In this document: positions 56,981-64,000 of the stretch, piece by piece
Layout of the letters: each line of letters opens with the position of its first letter
Numbering within the stretch: the first letter of the stretch is position 1
NCBI GenBank assembly: GCA_014526335.1
Contig: JACTAT010000049.1
Span: 1,982,258-2,046,257 of the forward strand
Direction of reading: 5' to 3'
Length of the DNA stretch: 64,000 bases
DNA from: Chrysaora quinquecirrha
Taxonomy: Eukaryota; Cnidaria; Scyphozoa; Semaeostomeae; Pelagiidae
Notes under the pieces: generated by a model
Seen by the model: only the letters and a program-made list of their open reading frames with translations
Told to the model about the DNA's origin: nothing
Database searches by the model: none
Program-made: the position numbers and the translations under genes

Positions 56981-57312
56981 ATATGATTGATTCTCTTTTT
57001 TTGGTGCATTGAGGGGTTCAGGACTTTCCATAATATCAAAACTTGAAAGTAAAAATGTAGAAAACATTGTTTTAAAAAATATAGCGGCAAGCATGTAAGA
57101 ATTAAGACATACTCATCTTTCTCCTTCTGTTTGTTTTGTAGATTTTCAAAAGAAATCAATTCCTGAAACTCCATTCTTGGTTGAAAGAATGTGTTTGATG
57201 CATTCATCATGCTGGTGAATTTTTTCTTGGCATTTGATATTTCCTTGTCACATATCGGAATGGATTGATCAAGAATGATGCCGTACATCTTCCCCAAATA
57301 TTGCTTCATGTA
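56674..57312 (-). CDS. Hypothetical acidic protein exon, Asp-rich
   Basis: Open from a probable acceptor (GCTGTTTCAG, about 57313) to a stop at 56674, about 212 codons. A helical N-terminal part (MKQYLGKMYGIILDQSIP, ISNAKKKFTSMMNASN), a hydrophobic middle that may be retained intron (YVLILTCLPLYFLKQ), two poly-Asp tracts encoded by GAT repeats and a basic cluster (LTAKRRKIARKI). The basic/acidic pattern suggests a nuclear protein. Unrelated in sequence to the other acidic frame at 54182. Confidence 0.3.
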
Positions 57313-57984
57313 CTGAAACAGCGGTGTTGGTGGAGTTTTTTGCTGGCAGAGTTGTGCATTTAAACAGCGTCATCAATGTAGCTTCTCAATTTGGCGGCTG
57401 TTTCACATAGGGCAATTTTAATCATAAACATGTGCACAAACTTTATGCTTCTGGTGCTCAGGTTGATCGATTCGGTGATTTCCCCATCCTTTATCGTCTT
57501 ATCTTTGACTTTGATTTTGCGCTGTATTTGAATGCTCTTCTTGCTTGCTTTCTCTTCTTTGTCATTGTTGTGGTTGTTGTTGTTGTTTTTTCATTTCTCT
57601 TTTTGCTTGGTGAATGGAAATTTCCTATCACAATTTGCAGAGATGTTTCGAATTTCTTGTCGTCGGTTTCTTGACATTGCAGATGCTTAGAAAAAAACTT
57701 TTTTAGAGAGAATTTCATAGTAGCTCTTTTCTAGATTCTGAGACATAGAAGACGCTGCCATTTCGGTGTCCAAGTCTTGTAGCTTGGTTCTTCTTCTTCT
57801 TCTTCTGCTGCTGCTTCTTTTTCGTCTTGTGGTGGTGGTGGTTGTGATCTCCCAGCAGCGAGTAAAGTTCTAAACAGTATGTCTGTTTTTATGCATCTTA
57901 TGCTATACACTCTGATTCATGATCTCTGTTGTATTTTCAGCTCAAAAAAAATATTGTTTTATTATATTAATTCTACGTATTGTG

Positions 57985-58110
57985 TTTCTGGCACAACATT
58001 CTTCACTATTGTTTTTCTTGCACAACATTCTTCACAATTGTTTTTCTTGCACAACATTCTTCACTATTGTTTTTCTTGCACAACATTCTTCACAATTGTT
58101 TTTCTAACAT
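57985..58110. repeat. 29-bp minisatellite, about four copies
   Basis: GCACAACATTCTTCAC-ATTGTTTTTCTT repeated, copies alternating between CACTATT and CACAATT. The array opens all three plus-strand frames, which I do not call genes. Confidence 0.9.
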
Positions 58111-58563
58111 TCTTGCTAATGCGGTCATGGTCCGAGATTCTCTTTTTTTGAAGCTTGAGCACGTGTTTGTAACGCTCAATTTTCTTTGAAATACGGTAGC
58201 AAATCAAAGACAAGACTACAATGAAGCAAAAAGTTTCCAAGCTGAGTGGATGTTTGAAAAATAGAGCACAAATATTCTCACTAGTAAGTCAATAATTTCA
58301 TATATCTTGAATGAAATCTCGTGCATCATTAAAGAATGCATGCAGCTTATTTTAGCTAATCAGAATAAATACAATAATTGGACAAAATTAGAATGTAAAC
58401 AGACAAGTTTTTTATAATTCAGAGTTGAGTCCATTCATAACAAGACACAGAGACTGCTAATAAAGTTATTCACACAAAAAACTGCAATCATACATGAGGA
58501 AACACAGTTCATTATATCCAAATCTTGCACGTTTATATCATACAATTTCAATTGCAATCAAGC
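58111..58563. other. Intergenic, no gene recognised
   Basis: No frame, repeat or motif of note. Confidence 0.4.
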
Positions 58564-58564
58564 T

Positions 58565-58846
58565 GTGAACAATGAAGAATTGAAAGAGAATTTAATGCAA
58601 AAAAATACCACTACTTATCAACCAACAGCAATAATAGTAAAGAATGTTTGGAAACTAAATAACACAGATATAAAAGAATTTACCATCTGTGAATATCTTC
58701 CAGAAACAATAATACTGGATGATTTAACAGGGAAGACAGACACACCACAAGAGGCAGTAAATGAGTTAGATGGAAAGGTCAACGTAAATTTGAAGCGTAC
58801 ATATCGGAGCTGGAAAACTTGCAAAGCGTTATTTTCAACCACGTAA
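58565..58846 (+). CDS. Hypothetical frame upstream of BEL/Pao remnant
   Basis: 93 codons with ATG, polar and charged (TICEYLPETIILDDLTGKTD). No recognised domain. It could be part of the same decayed retroelement as the next feature. Confidence 0.2.
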   Translation: MNNEELKENLMQKNTTTYQPTAIIVKNVWKLNNTDIKEFTICEYLPETIILDDLTGKTDTPQEAVNELDGKVNVNLKRTYRSWKTCKALFSTT

Positions 58847-58905
58847 GGCCGTTTCTAACATACAAATACATGGTTTTTCCGAGGCAAGTGAGGCAGCTAT
58901 GCAGG

Positions 58906-59595
58906 GGTCGTTTATTTGCATATAGAATATGAAACAGGTGAATTAGAAACTATGTTTGTAACGGCAAAAGCTAAAGTCTCGCCTATTAAAAAGCAATCGA
59001 TTCCACATTTAGAATTACTTGGGGCACTGTTATAAGCAAACTTAGTAGATACAGTAAAGAAATTGTTAACGGAAGAATTTTGTAAGGAATCCATAGACAC
59101 GTATTATTGAATAGATTCCTTTGCAGCATTGTGCTGGATAAAGAATAATAAGGCGTTGATACCATTCGTTAATCATAGAGTGCGGAAGATTTTAGAAACT
59201 TCTCATAGGGACGAGTGGAAGATTTTAGAAACTTCTCATACTAGTATGGAGACAATGAAGGTATCGGATACGCTCTTATTCTATCTTATCTTATATAGGG
59301 TCGTAATACATCAACTAAGAATGATAAGTTTTAAGACATAGTAAGTACGTATGAGTCGTTAACTGCTAGAGCCAAGTATCGTTATTGTCTGTTGAGTCAG
59401 TTTTCTAATCAATGGAAGAATGGGTATCTTTTAGGACTCATGGAGTCATACAAGTCGAACGCAGGGAGCAAGAAACCAGATGTTCAAGTTGGAGATATAT
59501 TCATGCTAAAGGATCAGAAAACGAAAAGATTCTTTTGGTTATTATGCTCCATCATTAGCTTGTTCACAAATTTCGGAAAAGATCTTGTTAAATGA
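58906..59595 (+). pseudogene. BEL/Pao retrotransposon RNase H and integrase-tail remnant
   Basis: The plus strand reads FVTAKAKVSPIKKQSIPHLE then LLGALL, the typical entry of the BEL/Pao RNase H domain. After in-frame stops it continues IDSFAALCWIKN and PFVNHRVRKIL. A 30-bp segment (GGAAGATTTTAGAAACTTCTC) is duplicated at about 59185-59245. At 59392-59595 the frame QFSNQWKNGYLLGLMES with VQVGDIFMLKDQ matches the C-terminal end of BEL/Pao integrase. Several stops and missing central parts make it inactive. Confidence 0.65.
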
Positions 59596-59740
59596 ATTTA
59601 ATATATTTGTGCAATATGGGTAATTTTTATTTTGGATTTACTAAAATTTCCAAACGTTTGAGACAAAATCATCTTCAAGGAGAGAATTTATATTCCCAAC
59701 CTCATTTTTGAATACCTGACATGTTTATTGGAGCTCACAA

Positions 59741-60300
59741 GTGACATGTATCAAAATCACTGGTTTAGCTCAGAACTACATACCTGTTTCATCACTAAAT
59801 CGAATTTCATTATTCCATACTTTGCAGTGCAAAGATTTATTGTTGTCCAGTAGTGTTCTGTACCATACAAAATATATGAAATTCAACGATAAAATGAGTT
59901 GTGACATCCAACTTTTAAAGGCTCACGTTCATTACGGATGTCCTCCAGAACTTTATGACATAGCCTTAGAAGAACAACAACATGTATGAAAAAAGTTTGT
60001 TGAATGAATGAAAGCAACTTAACCATTTTGACATGCAAAGGGCTTGGGGTTTATGTTTGGAAACATGAAAACTCACCAGAAATCTACCGATTGATCATTT
60101 CTAGTCACTTTTTATTTTGTCAAGAACAGTGAGGCCTCAGGGGAGATATTTCATGAAAAAGCAAAGTAGCAAACCTTAGTTTGATCTCTAATTTGTTTAA
60201 TCACAAATTCTTCAGATCCACCTTAAAATTCTTCTTCAGCAGTGTCTATTTCCATTTGCTCGCCAATAATGTTAATGTCATTAACTCTTTCCAAGACATA
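59741..60300 (+). other. Hypothetical 82-codon frame and non-coding flank
   Basis: A frame at 59741-59989 (CDIQLLKAHVHYGCPPELYD) has no recognised family. The rest shows nothing. Confidence 0.2.
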
Positions 60301-60321
60301 GACTGACACATCAGTCGATTT

Positions 60322-60704
60322 TCAAATCTTTGACTCTATGTTCTTTGCCCGCTGGAAAGTCATCAGCATCCGATTTAACATACTTACTGCTTCAGGGTGA
60401 CTATGTTCGAACTGCTTCAATTGTTTCGTAATTGTCTCCCCAAGAATAGAAGGACTTGGAGTTGGAGTCAATTCGAACGGTAGACGCTTCATTCGTAATT
60501 GAATAACTTTACGAGAATCGCTACTGACGTCATCATACCACAAAAACCTGAGATAGTCTCATCGTGCTCCTTTATTTCTATTTGATGAAATGCTTTCTCT
60601 ATATCGGCCGTGATAGGTATCTCATGACTCCTAAATCGTATCAACGTGTCAAAACAATAGACTAAGGTGGAATTTATAACCAGATGCGGCTCGATATGCA
60701 CCAA
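60322..60704 (-). pseudogene. BEL/Pao reverse transcriptase fragment, frameshifted
   Basis: The minus strand reads LIRFRSHEIPITADIEKAFH (the first catalytic aspartate block of BEL/Pao reverse transcriptase), then shifts one base near 60540 and continues WYDDVSSDSRKVIQLRMKRLP, FELTPTPSPSILGETI. The YVDD box is degraded beyond recognition. It lies head-to-head with the RNase H/integrase remnant on the plus strand. Confidence 0.7.
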
Positions 60705-60720
60705 TCAAAAAGAACAAAAA

Positions 60721-61970
60721 GCTGAATTGGCATTGTGTTTTAAACACCAATCAGCTGGTCGGATACAGCTGGAAGACCACTGAATTATTTGAAGAGTCCA
60801 AATGAGCAACCTACTTTCTAAAGAAACAGGTTCAGAAACAAATAGTTAGCTGACATTCAATAGTATAGGTCGATGGTATTAAAATTAAACAAAGAACCTT
60901 AAACTATAACAATGAAAGCTGGTAAAGGGTGGTCCAGATCACGAATGACGGAGACAGAAATGTTTGCTATTACGTTTCACATTGAAAAAATTCGTGTTTC
61001 ATGTTTCCCGATGATAAAATATGGCAAATCACGTTTCCCAGAAAACCCTTTACCACCTTAAATAATATAAAGGAAGCACCTGGATAAGAGAGACAAACAC
61101 AGGTATATGCAACATGCAATCAAATAAACCAGCGCTATGTGTTGTGTTCCTTATGTGCATTCGTTTTTCTTCCAAATTTCCCTACAACTGAGCTCAGTTC
61201 TATGCACAAAATGTCTTAAAAGTGGGTATAGATTCAATTTGCCTTAACAATTTCTAGCACACTCCTCAAATCACAAAAATGGGTAGATAAATGTGTAAAA
61301 CGTGATAAATGTGTATTAGACCAAGATGAGGAAACTTCTTTCAAAGGAGTCCGTGGCGCCGGAAAGATGCAGGCTTCGGAAATCCCACAGCAGTAGCAAA
61401 ACGCAAGAAACACAAAAAAGTGTTTTTTGCCAACTTGCTTTAATTCCCGTATATCAAGTAAGGCGGTCAGTATATCAAGTGTCTACTTGATAATACTGAT
61501 AACAACTTTCAACTTGACAAAATTGACAGCCCAGCAAATAGCTAAACAGCAAAGTGTCGATGTTGTCCTCAGGCGTGTTCTTCTGAAAATCATCTCCGAA
61601 ACCTGAATTTTAAAAACAAAAAGCGTCCAAGCCAAAATCCATTTTTTTCAAAAGCAGGAATGCTATAAATCTGATTCTTTTGTCAAATTTTTCCAAAATT
61701 CTTAGGAGAAATTTTCAGATATAGGAAACATACTTGTCACTTCCTGTAAAAAGACAAAAGTAATTTCATTGTTGCAATTTCTGTTGCTGTTGCTGTTATC
61801 TTATGTTTCGTTGAATATTTTAGCTCTTACCGTTCTTAGGACTTAAGTTATTTTTTGTTAATTAGATTTTTGAATTGTAAAACTCTAAACGGTAACTAAA
61901 TTGTAGAGTTAACTTACTTTCATTTTTTTAATTCTATAAATCCATTTTATACCCAAGCTAGGGGTATGAG
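60721..61970. other. Intergenic, no gene recognised
   Basis: No supportable frame or repeat structure. Confidence 0.4.
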
Positions 61971-61977
61971 TAAAATT

Positions 61978-62002
61978 CATGATGATGACGATAATTATGA
62001 TA

Positions 62003-62035
<33 letters not shown>

Positions 62036-62036
62036 A
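61978..62036. repeat. (GAT)n microsatellite
   Basis: GATGATGAT tract interrupted near its left end by AATTAT and ACG. Confidence 0.9.
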
Positions 62037-62039
62037 TGT

Positions 62040-63476
62040 TTTTTGCTAAAGTGAGACTGTCAATGTCACAAAATGGAGGTTTGATTTTATTGTCGCCAAT
62101 TTGACATCCATCAGCTGCATGCATGTGAAACTGTGTTTTACGGTGCATTCTTATTGGTGAATTTTCACGTGATTTGTTTGCTTTGATGTCAAGAACGCTC
62201 CATTTCAGCCAATCAATGTATAGCATTAGACAGATGCATTGACAGTTAGAAAAGCAGCTTTTTGTTAAAATTCATTGTCTTGATCATGGTTTGACCACTA
62301 TGCAATGTGAAGAGGATGAAAGAGGACTTGTTTGTTTCGTCACGATGGGAGATGAACAACAAGAAGACATTGATGCCACAGACGAAGAAAGAAATCAGGC
62401 AAGTTTACTCTCTGTTCCTCTTTGGTGTTCTATCGCATTCTCTTTGTTGAATTCAGCTACGCAAATTGAAAATGCACCAGCTGCTAATGTTGTTGCTCAT
62501 CTGTATCTACAGTTATGGTAATGTGCAGGTCAATAAAAAACCATAGGTTCCTTCTGGAAATTGAAGTTCTTAAATTTTTTTCAAACAGCATGGAAAACAC
62601 TTCCAAGTTTTTCGTAGAACAATATGAATCAAGAAAGTCCCTTATTTTTACTCATAAAATTGGGTCTGTTTCTGCAAAGGTCTACATTATAAGTGGTTCC
62701 GTTTGAAAATCTGCGCAGCTTGTTCCTGTATGTTTAAAGTTCAAGTACCTCCCGGGGCAGGACAGTAACAATTAATTTCCCAGACTTTAAAGGCTGCTCT
62801 CTTTTCAGAAAGAGGAAGAAGAATTCTGCTTCAAGGGAAATTTCAGTTGCAGAAACAACGCAACGTTTTTCAGAAGAAAGCCAGGAGGCTGACAAATCCT
62901 TTTTTGTGACTTGCAGTTGAAATTTTGGGGGAACTATTGTTGGCTTTCAAGAAGATAAAGAGGGCTATTGATTCACCCATTGCTTACAGACGCGGCACAA
63001 AGTAAAAAACTAGAATAATTGCAAAAAGTAAACGTATTTCTCTTAAATGAAACTTAAAAATTTGCTCACTTTTACTACAAATTATCAAAATTTTCAGATT
63101 TTGATCTCGAGTTTGTTTTTAACATATGGTTGGATGCTGCTAACAACTTGTCCAGTATGCCAAACAATATATATTAGATCAGGCCGGGCATTTCCCAACG
63201 CACTCCCAGTTTCTTAGTAGTTCAGCTACTCCATTTCTGAGCGTCTTCTAGGGAGTTTGTGATAAAAAAATTAATGAAAGCGGTTAAAAATGCGTATAAA
63301 AAACCTATGTACTACATACTGTTTTTACAACATATTTCCACCGAACCTGTTAAGAAATCCCTTTTATATTATACGTATATAAGAAAACGAAGGGAGTGTG
63401 TTGTAAATTGACTATCCAAACACAGTTCACAGCAAGAAACAGTATAGGGAACTTTCAGCCTAATTTTGTGATAAAA
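62040..63476. other. Intergenic, no gene recognised
   Basis: A minus frame reading VLDIKANKSRENSPIRMHRK (about 62090-62215) and a plus frame at 62291-62521 (acidic start MTTMQCEEDERG) have no recognisable domain. Confidence 0.35.
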
Positions 63477-63520
63477 TTAACCCTATTCCATACGGGGGGG
63501 TGTTTTCCACCCCCTTGAGG
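63477..63520 (+). mobile_element. piggyBac-type terminus, second element
   Basis: TTAA at 63477-63480 followed by CCCTATTCCATAC and a G run, then a C run able to pair with it. Same layout and orientation as the terminus at 322-366. The element runs rightwards, and neither a transposase nor its other end lies inside the window. Confidence 0.55.
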
Positions 63521-64000
63521 TTTATTGGTTATCACGTTTTCAGTTTGATAGCTGAAAGGCTTGATAAACCAAACTGACTTTTTATCTTTGTGTATTACCC
63601 AACATTTGACGAAAAATTTTTGATAATATATTGGTACATAATCACGTGACATGACCATATTTGGACTGCAGTCAGCAAAGCAGGCCTTGGTTGGCATGGT
63701 TATTGCAATTAAGATACTTAAAATTATCTTTCTGAAACACCTTGAATCGTAAATTTACAAAATTTACCTTTCACGTTAGAGATTTTCAAGCCTATTTCAA
63801 CAAGTCAGACTCTTAGAGAAAACACCCTCCTCCTCATAAATGGTAGGTCCAAAATTATGATTTCAAAATATATATTAGGATTGTTTATCTATTTGCAGAT
63901 AACATATTTGCGGATTTTGATTTCAGGATTACGAATTCAAAATTTATATTACGATTGTTTAATATATTTCAGGATTCTGAAGCACTGTTTGCGATTTTGA
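63521..64000. other. Interior of second piggyBac-type element or flank
   Basis: No gene. The last 150 bp contain loosely repeated ATTTCAGGATT and AAAATTTATATTACGATTGTTT words, at most a weak tandem duplication. Confidence 0.3.

Noticed and set aside
57879..58189. Cys/Phe-rich repeat protein on plus strand
   Set aside because: All three frames are open over the 29-bp minisatellite, so the frame is a repeat artefact.
1..64000. tRNA, rRNA or other structured RNA genes
   Set aside because: I saw no A/B box pair with cloverleaf folding and no rRNA-like block.

Overview
The window is AT-rich animal DNA, almost certainly from an invertebrate. Spliced reading frames, many transposon classes, microsatellites and the absence of operons rule out a prokaryote. 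An Academ-type DNA transposon, a CR1/L2-like LINE with an esterase ORF1, BEL/Pao, Helitron, piggyBac and Polinton-like pieces together suggest a marine or early-branching metazoan. I cannot name the species.

Layout. 1-2.1 kb: 5' end and broken transposase of a piggyBac element. 5.09-6.83 kb: a small minus-strand LTR element with two 0.67-kb LTRs and no coding core. 6.9-8.5 kb: simple repeats. 9.8-12.3 kb: decayed LINE. 12.96-19.14 kb: a 6.2-kb Academ-like transposon with 364-bp terminal inverted repeats and a multi-exon, XPG-nuclease-containing gene broken by stops and a frameshift. 19.3-21.5 kb and 39.13-39.4 kb: the two halves of a decayed Helitron Rep gene.

The centrepiece is the 17,624-bp element that splits the Helitron (21503-39126). 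It has 5'-AG...CT-3' ends, an exact 6-bp target duplication (CACATG) and at least 1.78 kb of inverted repeat without net indels, all hallmarks of Polinton/Maverick. No Polinton core gene is present. The interior is almost wholly a tandem array of 10- and 11-bp units (GGATCAGTAA / GGATCAGCTAA), about 1.2 kb in one polarity, a roughly 70-bp spacer, then about 13.5 kb in the other polarity. Each terminal repeat carries paired CRE palindromes, a GC palindrome, two perfectly phased heat-shock-element arrays, a TATA box and an outward-facing acidic zinc-finger-like ORF. A fragment at 41.86-42.40 kb joins the same heat-shock-type motif to a frame resembling the N-terminal part of Polinton DNA polymerase B, so the family probably derives from a Polinton.

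42.4-64 kb holds mostly degraded pieces: a RING plus TRAF-type zinc-finger fragment with a frameshift, a 1.07-kb foldback MITE with TA duplication, minisatellites, a convincing three-exon gene of unknown function (51.9-52.7 kb), a TATA-driven tiny two-exon ORF (53.75-54.19 kb), two acidic hypothetical exons, a LINE reverse-transcriptase tail, BEL/Pao pieces in opposite orientations and a second piggyBac-type terminus near the right edge. Most genes here are dead transposon genes; the best live host-type candidates are the small spliced genes near 52-54 kb.
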